Positions 9,946-18,554 of a DNA stretch of 64,000 nucleotides are shown piece by piece. The position numbers were made by a program, and so were the translations under genes. Position 1 is the stretch's first letter. The number at the start of each line of letters is the position of its first letter. The stretch spans positions 2,046,001 through 2,110,000 of the forward strand of contig NZ_QYUQ01000002.1 in the NCBI RefSeq assembly GCF_003590835.1. The letters are read 5' to 3'. Below the pieces are notes generated by a model. The model had not been told where the DNA came from, did not search any database, and was given only the letters and a program-made list of their open reading frames with translations. The stretch is from Noviherbaspirillum sedimenti. Its GTDB lineage: Bacteria; Pseudomonadota; Gammaproteobacteria; Burkholderiales; Burkholderiaceae_D.

Positions 9946-10923
9946 TCAATGATTGGCCAAAGAAGCCAGCTGACAAACCTGTATTGACGATGCGCTTGCG
10001 CCTTGCTTTCTCTGATTCAGCAGTAATGCGACCTCGTCGCGGCACGGCGCGTAGGGCCCGGCCCGGGTTGCCGCCAGGGCTGCGACCGCTGCAATGGTCT
10101 GCAGATGGCGGGCCGGCGCGCTACCCGGAAAAAGCAAGAGACTGCTCATCCATCCGGCCATGGCGGCATCGCCGCAGCCGACGGTGTCCGCCACTTCCAC
10201 GCGGAATGCCGGCTGTTCCCAGACGCTGTCGCCGCGCAGCAGGCTCATGCCCGCCGCTCCCCGCGTCAACAGGATCTCGGCGCCGGGGGCCAGCTGGCGC
10301 AATGCCGTGAGCCCCTGTGCCGGTGACAGGCCTGGAAAAAGTCCCTCCAGGTCTTCGTCGGATACCTTGATGTAGCTCGCAATGGAAGCGAGCAGCCGGA
10401 ATGTTTCCTGATACTGGGCGGTGTCCATGTGCTGCCGCATGTTGGGGTCAAAGGCGATGCGCTTGCCGGCGCGATGCGCCGCGATGGCCTGTTCCACCAG
10501 CCGTGCGGCCAAAGGCTGCCGCGCCAGGCTCAAGCTGCCGACATGGATCACTTCCGCCGCCCGCAGCCAGCCCTCGGGCAGCAGGGCCGGGTCGAACTGG
10601 AGGTCGGCGCTGTTTTCGCCAATGAAAAAATAGCTCGGCGGATTTTTTGACGTCACCATGGCCAGAAAAGGCAGCGCATCGACGCGTTGCAGGAAGCGGC
10701 GGTCCAGCCCGGCTTCGTTTCCCATGCGTTCAAGGTCGTCGCCGAACATGTCCATGCTGACCGCGCCGGCAAAGCCGGTCGGCACGCCCAGGCGGGCGCC
10801 GACCCGCGCCACATTCCAGCAAGAGCCGCCGGGCATCGCGCGCCAGGAGCCATCGTCCTGGCGTATCATGTCTGTCAAGGCTTCGCCAAAGACCACGTAA
10901 CGCGGAAAAGGGATCGTCGCCAT
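9946..10923 (-). CDS. PfkB-family sugar kinase, probable fructokinase
   Basis: A 325-residue carbohydrate kinase of the ribokinase/PfkB family that would phosphorylate an imported sugar with ATP. The N-terminal signature YVVFGEALTDMI and PGGSCWNVARVGARLG fit the fructokinase subgroup, and the C-terminal signature reads DTVGCGDAAMAG, containing the catalytic Asp of the usual DTxGAGD motif. A Cys replaces the usual Ala in GAGD. It lies four bases after the permease gene and so appears to be the last gene of the sugar transporter operon, as frcK is in the rhizobial fructose system frcBCAK. Fructose is the best guess for the substrate; ribose or 2-keto-3-deoxygluconate cannot be excluded. Confidence 0.85.
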   Translation of the reverse strand: MATIPFPRYVVFGEALTDMIRQDDGSWRAMPGGSCWNVARVGARLGVPTGFAGAVSMDMFGDDLERMGNEAGLDRRFLQRVDALPFLAMVTSKNPPSYFFIGENSADLQFDPALLPEGWLRAAEVIHVGSLSLARQPLAARLVEQAIAAHRAGKRIAFDPNMRQHMDTAQYQETFRLLASIASYIKVSDEDLEGLFPGLSPAQGLTALRQLAPGAEILLTRGAAGMSLLRGDSVWEQPAFRVEVADTVGCGDAAMAGWMSSLLLFPGSAPARHLQTIAAVAALAATRAGPYAPCRDEVALLLNQRKQGASASSIQVCQLASLANH

Positions 10924-10927
10924 GATC

Positions 10928-11992
10928 TCAGTTCACCTGGCTTTGATGACGCCAGCGGTCCAGCATGACGGCGAGAACGATGACCACGCCCTTGGCGACA
11001 TACTGCCAGAAGGACGACAGGCCCAGGATGGTGAGGCCATTGTTCATCAGGCCGATGATCAGGGCGCCGATCACCGTGCCCCAGATCGAACCCACGCCGC
11101 CCATCAGGCTGGTCCCGCCCAGCACGACGGCGGCGATGGCGTCGAGTTCATAACCGCTGCCCCAGTTGCCGTTGGCGCCGTACAGCCGGCTCGCCGACAT
11201 CGCGCCGGCCACTCCCGAGCACAGGCCGCTGAATGCATACACGAATGCCAGCACCAGCGAGACCTTGATGCCCGTCAGCCGGGCTGCCTGCAGGTTGCCG
11301 CCGACGGCATAGATATGCATGCCAAGCACGGTGCGCCGCAAGATAAACCAGGACAACAGCACCAGGGCGGCGGCGACCCATACCAGGTAGGGCAAGCCGA
11401 GCAACTCCGCGTTGCCGATCCAGGCGAAACTGGGAATGTCGCGATTCAGGATCGTGGTGCCATCGGCGAAGAGGAAGGCTGCGCCGCGCAGGGCCGTCAT
11501 GGTGCCCAGGGTGACCACGAAGGGATTGATCTTGAATCCGGCAACCAGCACGCCGTTGAGCAAGCCCATCACCAGGCCGGAGAGCAGGAACGCCGGCAGG
11601 GATAGCCAGGCCAGTTCCGGCGATAGTGAAGTCAGCATCCCGAGCACCGCCGACACGGCCAGCATCGAGCCCACCGACAAGTCGATGCCGCAGGTGAGGA
11701 TCACGAAGGTCATGCCGGTCGCCAGCACCAGGTTGATCGAGGTCTGGCGCAGGATATTCATGGTGTTGGCGGTCGTCGCAAAGTTCGACACGCCGTCTTC
11801 CGAGAAATAGCCTGTCAGGAAGTAGAACGCGAGATACAGCGCAATCAAGACGGGCAGCATGCCCATGGCGCCGAATGCTTTGCGAATGGTTTTGCCCATA
11901 TTGCTGTGCATGATGCTTTCCTTCTCTATCTGCGGCATGAGTTGCCCAGGCGACGTTGCTGTCATAACTGTTTTGGTGGTGTTGCCGTGCAT
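10928..11992 (-). CDS. Sugar ABC transporter permease (RbsC/FrcC type)
   Basis: Inner-membrane permease of a CUT2-class sugar importer, with eight to ten hydrophobic segments and the family block VILTCGIDLSVGSMLAVSAVL. It should form the channel energised by the upstream ATPase. The start is ambiguous. Two ATGs, at 11992 and 11911, each sit in the same short repeated context (ribosome site AAGGAAAG then ATGCAC), and the frame is open across both. The first overlaps nothing and follows the ATPase stop closely; the second gives a more usual short N terminus before the first membrane segment. I list the longer form, 354 residues, with a 27-residue extra N terminus. Confidence 0.88.
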   Translation of the reverse strand: MHGNTTKTVMTATSPGQLMPQIEKESIMHSNMGKTIRKAFGAMGMLPVLIALYLAFYFLTGYFSEDGVSNFATTANTMNILRQTSINLVLATGMTFVILTCGIDLSVGSMLAVSAVLGMLTSLSPELAWLSLPAFLLSGLVMGLLNGVLVAGFKINPFVVTLGTMTALRGAAFLFADGTTILNRDIPSFAWIGNAELLGLPYLVWVAAALVLLSWFILRRTVLGMHIYAVGGNLQAARLTGIKVSLVLAFVYAFSGLCSGVAGAMSASRLYGANGNWGSGYELDAIAAVVLGGTSLMGGVGSIWGTVIGALIIGLMNNGLTILGLSSFWQYVAKGVVIVLAVMLDRWRHQSQVN

Positions 11993-12004
11993 GATGCTTT
12001 CCTT
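11901..12004 (-). repeat. Duplicated ribosome-site/start-codon segment
   Basis: A 23-base segment occurs at 11982-12004 and again at 11901-11923 with one mismatch. On the minus strand each copy reads AAGGAAAGCATCATGCAC, that is a Shine-Dalgarno site, spacer, ATG and the next codon. The copies are 81 bases apart, an exact multiple of three, so the permease frame stays open through both. Confidence 0.85.
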
Positions 12005-13511
12005 ATGCTGCCTTGGCATAGGTTGCCAAAGCCATGATGTTTTCCTGGGTAATGCGGTCGCCGCCGAGTTCGCCCATGAGCGATCCTTCGCGCATGACGA
12101 GGACGCGGTCGCAGATGCCTATGATTTCGGGTAACTCGCTGGAGATGCAGATCACCGCCACGCCGGCATCGGCCAGTTCGTGGATGATTTTGTAGATTTC
12201 CTGCTTGGCGCCGATGTCGACGCCGCGCGTCGGCTCGTCGAGAATCAGCACCCTGGGATTGATTTCCAGCCAGCGGGCAAACAGCAGCTTCTGCTGGTTC
12301 CCGCCGGACATGCCGCCGATGATCCCCCTGGGTCCGGCGCCCTTCACCGCCAGGCGCTTGATGGCGCTTTCGGTGATCCGCATCAGTTCGGCCTGTTTCA
12401 ATACACACCAGCGGGAATGCCGGCGCAGCACATTCATCGTGATATTGACCAGTGAAGGCAATTGCAGGAACAAGCCCTGCCCCTTGCGGTCTTCCGGCAC
12501 GTAGCCGATGCCCTGGCGTATCGCGTCGGCCGGATGGCGGATCGATACCACCTTGCCGTCGAGCTCGATGCTGCCGCCGGCGCTTTTGTCGGCGCCGAAG
12601 ATCAGGCGCGCCAGCTCGGTGCGGCCAGCCCCGACGAGGCCCGCCAGGCCGACGATTTCCCCGGCGCGGACCGTCATCGACAGGGGCGCCACCCTGCCGC
12701 CGTGCAAGGCATTGACTTTCAGGCGCACCGGTCCCGGCTGGCGCGACGAGGCGTGTTCGTAAAACGCGCCCAGTTCGCGGCCCACCATCATCTTGACGAC
12801 GGCATCCGGCGTTGCCTCTTGCCGGTCCAGTTCACCGATGAAAGTGCCGTCGCGCAGCACGCTCACCCGGTCCGCAAGCATGCGCACCTCGGCCATGCGA
12901 TGGCTGATATAGATGATGGCGATGCCGTCGTCGCGCAGGCGCCGCATCACCTCGAACAGGCGCTCCGTTTCACGATCCGACAACGCCGCCGTCGGCTCAT
13001 CCATGATCAGGACGCGGCTCTTGTGAATCAGCGCGCGGGCGATTTCCACCTGCTGCTGATCGGCGATGGAAAGCTCGCTGGCCAGCGTGTCCGGGGCAAA
13101 GCGCGCGCCCAGCATTTCCAGCACTTCTTCCGTGCGGCGATGCATCTGGTCGAGGTTGACCATGCCCAGGTGGTTGCGCGGCTCCGCCCCCATGAAGATG
13201 TTTTCCGCCACGCTCAGGTTGGGCGCCACCGACAGTTCCTGGTAAATCAGGTTGATGCCCAGACCGCGTGCAGTTGCCGGATCGGCGATGCGCACCTTTT
13301 CCCCGGCAACCCGGATCTCGCCTTCGTCAGGCTGGTATACGCCGGCAAGGATTTTCATCAGCGTGCTTTTGCCGGCGCCGTTCTCGCCCATCAAGGCGTG
13401 GATTTCGCCGCCAAACACGCGCAGCTTCACGCCATTCAGCACCCTGACGGCGCCAAAACTCTTTTTGATGCCCGACACTTCGAGCACCGCCTGCTGCATT
13501 GGAGATTCCAT
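12003..13511 (-). CDS. Sugar ABC transporter ATP-binding protein (RbsA/FrcA type)
   Basis: A duplicated ATPase of the CUT2 sugar importers, 502 residues. The first half has Walker [10 protein letters not shown] and Walker [12 protein letters not shown]. The second half has the usual degenerate Walker A ([10 protein letters not shown]), signature MSGGNQQK and Walker [13 protein letters not shown]. It powers import through the neighbouring permease. The ATG at 13511 has a GGAGG site four bases upstream; an ATG at 13526 has none. The gene order binding protein, ATPase, permease, kinase on one strand suggests a single operon. Substrate is probably fructose or another monosaccharide. Confidence 0.93.
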   Translation of the reverse strand: MESPMQQAVLEVSGIKKSFGAVRVLNGVKLRVFGGEIHALMGENGAGKSTLMKILAGVYQPDEGEIRVAGEKVRIADPATARGLGINLIYQELSVAPNLSVAENIFMGAEPRNHLGMVNLDQMHRRTEEVLEMLGARFAPDTLASELSIADQQQVEIARALIHKSRVLIMDEPTAALSDRETERLFEVMRRLRDDGIAIIYISHRMAEVRMLADRVSVLRDGTFIGELDRQEATPDAVVKMMVGRELGAFYEHASSRQPGPVRLKVNALHGGRVAPLSMTVRAGEIVGLAGLVGAGRTELARLIFGADKSAGGSIELDGKVVSIRHPADAIRQGIGYVPEDRKGQGLFLQLPSLVNITMNVLRRHSRWCVLKQAELMRITESAIKRLAVKGAGPRGIIGGMSGGNQQKLLFARWLEINPRVLILDEPTRGVDIGAKQEIYKIIHELADAGVAVICISSELPEIIGICDRVLVMREGSLMGELGGDRITQENIMALATYAKAA

Positions 13512-13595
13512 AGGTCCTCCGACCATGACAAAGATGTACCCAACAAGGCGGTGACGATGCATCCGTCACCGCGACGAACTCGCCTGGCGGCGCGT

Positions 13596-14537
13596 TCAGT
13601 TCATCGTCCAGCCCTTGTAGGTTGCAACATTGTCCTTGGTGATGGCCGGCGTCGGGATCAGCACCTTGGCGGTTTCCGGGCGTTTGCCATTCATGATGCC
13701 GTAACCGATTTCCACCGCCATGGAAGCCATCTTGTAGGGATTCTGGGCAGTGGAAACGGCAAACAGGCTGTCTTTGGCCTTGATCGCCGCCTCGGCATCG
13801 GGCGCGCCATCGACGGAGGCAATCAGGGCGATATCCTTGCGCCCGGCCTGCCTGATGGCCAGTTCGGCGCCGATCGCGGAGGGATCGTTGATCGCAAAAA
13901 CGGCATTGATCTTCGGGTAGGAAGTCAGCAGGTTCGCCATGACTTCCATGCCGCCGTCGCGGCTTCCCTTGGCGTCCTGATTGTCAGACAGGACTTTGAT
14001 GCCGGTACCGGCGAATACCTTCTTGCAGCCAGCGACGCGGTCGAGCACCGCCGTGACCGGCGGGCCGTTGACGATCACGACATTGCCCTTGCCGCCCAGG
14101 CGGTTGGCGATCACCTTGCAGGATTCGGCGCCGGCCATGACGTTATCGGACATGACCGTCGCATCTGCGCCCTCGGCGTCGACGTCGACGGCCACCACCA
14201 CGATGCCGGCGTCTCTTGCTTTTTTCAGAGCCGGACCAACGCCCCTGGGATCGGAAGCATTGAGGATGATGATGTCGACTTTGCTGGCGATGAAATTCTC
14301 GATCTGGCCGACCTGGGTATTGAGATCATATTTGTTCGAAACGGTCGTGACCTTGACGCCGGCGCCACCGATTTTTTTTGCCGTGTCCGCAGCTCCCTTG
14401 CTAATTGCAACAAAGTAAGGATTTGCAAGATCACTGACGGAAATGCCGATCGCCTTCAAGGGCTTGGCAGCAAGGGCTGCGCCTGACGAACCCAATACCA
14501 GCGCGGCGATGCATGAATGCAAAGCATATTTTTTCAT
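13596..14537 (-). CDS. Periplasmic sugar-binding protein (RbsB-like)
   Basis: A 313-residue type I periplasmic binding protein with a signal peptide of about 23 residues ending at ALA. The mature protein begins KPLKAIGISVSDLANPYF, close to ribose/fructose-binding proteins, and has IIILNASDPRGVGPAL and VFAINDPSAIGAELAI blocks that line the sugar cleft in the family. It would deliver sugar to the permease. A GGAGA site precedes the ATG. It is the promoter-proximal gene of the transporter operon and is transcribed divergently from a LacI regulator. Confidence 0.9.
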   Translation of the reverse strand: MKKYALHSCIAALVLGSSGAALAAKPLKAIGISVSDLANPYFVAISKGAADTAKKIGGAGVKVTTVSNKYDLNTQVGQIENFIASKVDIIILNASDPRGVGPALKKARDAGIVVVAVDVDAEGADATVMSDNVMAGAESCKVIANRLGGKGNVVIVNGPPVTAVLDRVAGCKKVFAGTGIKVLSDNQDAKGSRDGGMEVMANLLTSYPKINAVFAINDPSAIGAELAIRQAGRKDIALIASVDGAPDAEAAIKAKDSLFAVSTAQNPYKMASMAVEIGYGIMNGKRPETAKVLIPTPAITKDNVATYKGWTMN

Positions 14538-14628
14538 TGAAACGTCTCCAAAAGATTTTTATTGAATTGGCAAGCATGTGTACTTACTCATTTGCCCCAG
14601 CATGAAATACCAAAGGCATAAGCTGTAA

Positions 14629-14915
14629 TTTACACGTGTCTAATTTGGCGTGTCAACAGGTATTTTCTGCTTTTAAAATAAAAAATCGGTTACTGAAAAG
14701 ATATTTTTACAATGCGTAAAACAATGTTCAAATCCGCATGATTCCGAAGGAAAATGGCTTTTTAACACTTTTTGTTGTTAAGAAAGCGCGCTATTCGATT
14801 AGTTTGCTATGATGACGAATGAAGAAACTATAGATTGTCACACGTGACGAATTACTGCCATGAAGTACGGCACGGATGTTGATTACTCACCACCAAAAAC
14901 ATTACACGCGTAAAG
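14629..14915. promoter_or_regulatory. Candidate LacI-type operators in the divergent intergenic region
   Basis: The 385-base region between the binding-protein gene and the LacI gene (14538-14922) holds three similar partly palindromic sites: TTTACACGTGTCTAA at 14629-14643, TTGTCACACGTGACGAA at 14835-14851, and ATTACACGCGTAAAG at 14901-14915. Each centres on ACACGYG, as LacI-family operators usually centre on CG. The first lies on the transporter side and the last just upstream of the regulator's own start. The rest of the region is AT-rich and shows no gene. Confidence 0.5.
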
Positions 14916-14922
14916 TTTATTT

Positions 14923-16014
14923 ATGAAAAATAGTAGCAATGCGAGTCGGAAATCTTCTCCAGGTTCGCAGATCGACTCAATAGACTTGCGCAAGTCAGGC
15001 ATGGCAACCATGCATGATGTGGCGGACTTCGCGAAAGTTTCGCGAGCGACCGTATCCAAGTATTTCAATGGCAGCAGCAGCCTCAGGCCGGACACGCGTG
15101 CGCGCATCGAACACGCGTGTCGAGTGCTCGCCTATGTACCGGACCCGCACGCGGTCAGTCTCGTCAAGGGGAAATCGAATCTGATCGGCGTTATTCTTCC
15201 CGTCATCAGCGAACCGTTTTTCGCAGAGGCGCTGCGGGTCATCGAAGCAGAGGCGACTGCCATTGGCATGGATCTCGTCATTCAATGTTCATACAACAGC
15301 CCGGCAGGCGAAGCATCCGCCTTGCGCGCATTGCGCTCGATGAAAGTCGCCGGCGTCGTGCTCACCGCGGTCGCGGCGCCCGATAATATAGATTTACTGC
15401 GACGCTTGGAGAAAGAGATTCCCATCGTCTATCTGGATAGTTACGTGCATGCCGACTGCAACTACGTCATGAACGATAACCGGCAAAGCACGTCGCTACT
15501 GACGCGCTATCTGATAAGCCACGGCCACAAACCGGCTTTCCTTGGCGCGCCCCCAGTTGCGAGCCCCTCACCACAGGAACGTCTATCCGGCTACCTCGAA
15601 GTCATGCGGGAAGCGAACCTGCCGCCTTGCGTCATTGCGCCCGAAGAAACCATCAAGTCATGGGATTTCGAAAAGTATGCATTGCAACAAGTGCTCAACT
15701 GGCTCGGCCGTGGTACCTGGAAAGCCGACGGCATTACGGCGCTGGTCTGCGGTACTGACCGCTTGGCCATCGGCGCAATGACGGCGCTCCGGAGATTCGG
15801 CCTGATACCGGGCAAGGATTTGGCAATTGTAGGTCATGATGATTTGCCTATTTGCGAATACCTCTACCCTCCCCTGACGACTTTCAAACAAGATATCGCT
15901 TCGATTGGCCGCGCCGCTATTGAATGCCTACACCATCAAATCAATGCCACCGAAATCCTGCCGCTATACCAGCGAAAAATCACAGGAAACCTCATTATTC
16001 GCGATTCGGCTTGA
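14923..16014 (+). CDS. LacI-family transcriptional regulator
   Basis: A 363-residue repressor with an N-terminal helix-turn-helix (MATMHDVADFAKVSRATVSKYFNG, starting at residue 27) and a periplasmic-binding-protein-like sensor domain (LIGVILPVISEPFFAEAL onwards, ending in TFKQDIASIGRAA). It probably represses the divergent sugar transporter operon and is released by the sugar or its phosphate. The start at 14923 gives a 26-residue polar extension before the DNA-binding domain and has no strong ribosome site; an ATG at 15001 is a plausible alternative. Its last codons run into an IS3-family remnant, so the natural C terminus could be altered. Confidence 0.92.
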   Translation: MKNSSNASRKSSPGSQIDSIDLRKSGMATMHDVADFAKVSRATVSKYFNGSSSLRPDTRARIEHACRVLAYVPDPHAVSLVKGKSNLIGVILPVISEPFFAEALRVIEAEATAIGMDLVIQCSYNSPAGEASALRALRSMKVAGVVLTAVAAPDNIDLLRRLEKEIPIVYLDSYVHADCNYVMNDNRQSTSLLTRYLISHGHKPAFLGAPPVASPSPQERLSGYLEVMREANLPPCVIAPEETIKSWDFEKYALQQVLNWLGRGTWKADGITALVCGTDRLAIGAMTALRRFGLIPGKDLAIVGHDDLPICEYLYPPLTTFKQDIASIGRAAIECLHHQINATEILPLYQRKITGNLIIRDSA

Positions 16015-16222
16015 GCGACAAGCGCTCGAATTGCCCTCTGGCCCGAACCAGGTCTGGTCTATGGATTTTGTCAGCGATGCGCTGGCCAATGGCCGGCGCA
16101 TCAAAGTGCCGACCATCGTCGATGACTACAGCAAGGAGGCTATCGATCTGGCGGTGGATTTCGGCATTGCAGGACACCACGTGACGCGTGTGCTCGATCA
16201 AGCGGCCCGATTTCGGGGCTAA
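16010..16222 (+). pseudogene. IS3-family transposase (OrfB) fragment
   Basis: About 70 residues are recognisable: PNQVWSMDFVSDALANGRR, then a VDDYSKEAIDLAVDFGI segment and HVTRVLDQAARFRG followed by a stop. This is the start of the DDE integrase core (rve domain) of IS3-family OrfB, including the first catalytic Asp of MDFVSD. No start codon of its own, no second or third catalytic residue and no clear terminal repeats are present. It overlaps the last codons of the LacI gene in another frame. It is a degraded remnant, not an active element. Confidence 0.8.
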
Positions 16223-16239
16223 GCGCCTGAGGGCACCAA

Positions 16240-17328
16240 TTAGTAACGCGCGAGCCAGTGCGCGTAAGGTGTGGGCAAGGTCCACGATGCGCGCTCGACG
16301 CCCAGTTCCCTGGCGGCGGAATAAGCCCAGTGCGGATTAGCCAGATGCGCTTTGCCCACCATGACCACATCGAGCTGCTGCGCTTTTACTACTTGCTCGG
16401 CGATTGCCGGCGTACCGAAGCCCCAGGCAGACGACACTGGCACGTCCGCTTCCCGGCGCACCCGCTCGGTCACTGGCCCCATGAAGGCCGGCCCCCAAGG
16501 AATCGATGTCCCGGGAATCGTGAAGCCTACGCTGACGCTGATCATGTCCATGCCAGCCGCCTTGAATTGGCGTACCAGGCCGATCGACTCGAGCAGCGTT
16601 TGCTCATCGCGGCCGTCGTATTCGATCACGCCAAAGCGCACCGTCAGCGGCAGGTTTTCCGGCCACACTTCACGTACTGCCTTCAACGTCTCCAACAGGA
16701 AACGGCCTCGGTTCTCAACACTACCGCCATAGATGTCGTCACGCTGGTTCGAATGCGCGGAAAAGAAACTCTGTGCCAGATAGCCGTGCGCAAAATGCAA
16801 TTCAAGCCATTCGAAACCGACCTCGCGTGCACGCACGGCTGCGTCGACGAAGTTTTGACGCACGCGGGCGATATCGTCCAGTGTCATCGCCTGAGGCTGC
16901 TTCGGCAGACCTGCACCGAATGCTATCGCCGAAGGAGCGATGGTCTGCCAGCCGCGCGCATCGCCTGCGGCGATATGGTCGTCGCCTTCCCATGGCAAAT
17001 TGGCACTAGCCTTGCGTCCAGCATGGCCGATCTGGATACCTGGCACCGAACCAGCCGCCTTAATCGCCTGCACCACCGGCACGAACGCCTGCGCCAGATC
17101 GTCGGACCAGATTCCCGCGCAGCCCGGCGTGATACGTCCTTCGGGCGCGACGGCAGTCGCTTCGACGATCACCAGCCCGGCCCCGCCACGCGCCATGCCG
17201 GCGTAGTGCGACAGATGCCAGTCACTGATCAAACCATCGACGGCCATGTATTGGCACATCGGTGGCACCGCGATACGGTTGCGCAGCGTAACGTCTTTTA
17301 ATTTGAAGGGCTGGAATAAAGCGGACAT
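16240..17328 (-). CDS. NADH:flavin oxidoreductase, old yellow enzyme family (YqjM/NamA-like)
   Basis: A 362-residue FMN-dependent ene-reductase of the thermophilic-like OYE class, expected to reduce activated C=C bonds with NAD(P)H. It starts SALFQPFKLKDVTLRNRIAV and has PPMCQYMAVDG, with the class-specific Cys and Tyr near the flavin, then LHFAHGYLAQSFFS holding the His pair that binds the substrate oxygen (usually HxxH). The start at 17328 fits the family N terminus. It is divergent from an ArsR-type regulator, an arrangement common in proteobacteria, and the shared 85-base gap has an inverted repeat. Probably induced by electrophilic or quinone-like compounds. Confidence 0.93.
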   Translation of the reverse strand: MSALFQPFKLKDVTLRNRIAVPPMCQYMAVDGLISDWHLSHYAGMARGGAGLVIVEATAVAPEGRITPGCAGIWSDDLAQAFVPVVQAIKAAGSVPGIQIGHAGRKASANLPWEGDDHIAAGDARGWQTIAPSAIAFGAGLPKQPQAMTLDDIARVRQNFVDAAVRAREVGFEWLELHFAHGYLAQSFFSAHSNQRDDIYGGSVENRGRFLLETLKAVREVWPENLPLTVRFGVIEYDGRDEQTLLESIGLVRQFKAAGMDMISVSVGFTIPGTSIPWGPAFMGPVTERVRREADVPVSSAWGFGTPAIAEQVVKAQQLDVVMVGKAHLANPHWAYSAARELGVERASWTLPTPYAHWLARY

Positions 17329-17355
17329 GGAGGCCTTTTGCAAATGGATAAGATT

Positions 17356-17385
17356 TTGTTCGTTAGTTCGAATATATACGAACAA
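17356..17385. promoter_or_regulatory. Candidate ArsR-type operator between reductase and regulator
   Basis: A perfect 8-base inverted repeat, TTGTTCGT at 17356-17363 and ACGAACAA at 17378-17385, with a 14-base AT-rich spacer. Nested inside is GTTCG-N8-CGAAC (17366-17383). The site lies between the two divergent start codons, where an ArsR dimer could repress both genes. Confidence 0.6.
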
Positions 17386-17412
17386 TGGAATGAGTATAAC
17401 CCAAGGTGTATG

Positions 17413-17730
17413 ATGCTGCTTATGCGCCCCTACAAACATCCTGCTGCCAGCGAGCTGTCCCTCGAACGCGTACTGTACGCCTTGAGCGACTCGATCCGCC
17501 TGGACATCGTTCGGCACCTGGCGCGTGTGGAGGCCGCTACCTGCGGCGAACTGGATGGCGGGCGACCAAAGTCCACCGTATCGCATCATTTCAAGGTATT
17601 GCGCGAAGCGGGGCTGGTGTTAACCGAAAATACGGGGACCATCCACATGAACAAGCTACGCCGTGCGGACATCGAAAGCCGATTCCCTGGATTGTTGACC
17701 GCGATATTGGCGCAGCACGCATCTGCGTAA
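17413..17730 (+). CDS. ArsR-family winged-helix regulator
   Basis: A 105-residue DNA-binding protein with the ArsR helix-turn-helix (RVLYALSDSIRLDIVRHLAR, then KSTVSHHFKVLREAGLV). It lacks the clustered metal-binding cysteines of ArsR/SmtB metal sensors (one Cys, in the ATCGEL segment), so it more likely senses redox or electrophile stress. Starts at 17410, 17413 and 17422 are all possible; 17413 has an AAGG site six bases upstream, while 17422 would match the compact N terminus seen in relatives. It is divergent from the old yellow enzyme gene and probably represses it. Confidence 0.85.
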   Translation: MLLMRPYKHPAASELSLERVLYALSDSIRLDIVRHLARVEAATCGELDGGRPKSTVSHHFKVLREAGLVLTENTGTIHMNKLRRADIESRFPGLLTAILAQHASA

Positions 17731-17762
17731 ATAACCGATTCTTGAAGGGCTGCGGCGGCAGC

Positions 17763-18554
17763 TCAACGCGCGCCAAACACCACTGTGGCATTGTTCTTCG
17801 TCGCATCGGTTGCTGCGGCAATCAACTGACGCTGGCCATTTCCCAGGAGATACGTCACCGCATGTCCCGATACCGTCTGGCTTGCCAGCACGCAGGGCGC
17901 GGGGCCAAAGGTGATTACGACATTGAACACATTCCTGCCTGAAACACGCGGCGCGATGGTGCCGGTAAAACCACATCCCGCAGAAGCGGCGGTGAAGCTG
18001 CCATTGGCGGCGATGTTCAGCGCCACGGGTTCGCCCGTCAACGTGGTCATGTCCCAGGCACCCACAATATCGGCCAGGTTGGCCAAGGAGTTGTACACAT
18101 AGCTGGTACTGGATGGCACCGTGCCTGCAAAAGTGATTGCCTGGCCGGCGCGGTTGACTACCGCGTTGAAGCTGGTGGCGGGAATAAAGGATGCGCTCAG
18201 GGTGCCGGCAAGCGGGATACCGCCGGCAGGAAAATCCTTCAGGTCGGTCGAGCTGAAACTGCCATTGCCGGATTGCCCGCTGCCGGTGATCAAACCCGTT
18301 ACGGTGAAGACATTATTCAAGCGGTTGCCGTAGATAATGGTGAACTGGTCGTTTTCCAGAACGAGGGTATTGAAGTAGCGTCCGTTGGAGGCGACGCCTT
18401 CATAGAGACCCTGGGCGCTGCCGGTCGCCAGCGTGGTGGTGGTGGACGGACCGATGGTAAAGTTCTCGGTGATGGCTGCGCTGTCGCTGCCGCCGCAACC
18501 GCTGAACAGGGTTGCCACTGCCATGGCTGCAATGCCGGTGGATTTCCGCTTCAT
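17763..18554 (-). CDS. Predicted lipoprotein of unknown function
   Basis: A 263-residue protein with a lipoprotein signal peptide; the lipobox is LFSGC, with the acylated Cys at residue 20 followed by GGSDSAA. The mature part is rich in Gly, Ser, Thr and beta-branched residues and has repeated beta-strand-like stretches (GLYEGVASNGRYFNTLVLEN, GAWDMTTLTGEPVALNIAAN). The last two cysteines could form a disulfide. I do not recognise a family. It faces the ArsR gene tail to tail. Envelope location is inferred from the lipobox. Confidence 0.75.
   Translation of the reverse strand: MKRKSTGIAAMAVATLFSGCGGSDSAAITENFTIGPSTTTTLATGSAQGLYEGVASNGRYFNTLVLENDQFTIIYGNRLNNVFTVTGLITGSGQSGNGSFSSTDLKDFPAGGIPLAGTLSASFIPATSFNAVVNRAGQAITFAGTVPSSTSYVYNSLANLADIVGAWDMTTLTGEPVALNIAANGSFTAASAGCGFTGTIAPRVSGRNVFNVVITFGPAPCVLASQTVSGHAVTYLLGNGQRQLIAAATDATKNNATVVFGAR

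Noticed and set aside
12462..14486. Long open frame on the plus strand, about 674 residues
   Set aside because: It lies opposite the transporter ATPase and binding-protein genes, which have clear family motifs. GC-rich coding sequence often leaves the opposite frame open, and the product is a His/Gln/Arg-rich mix with no domain.
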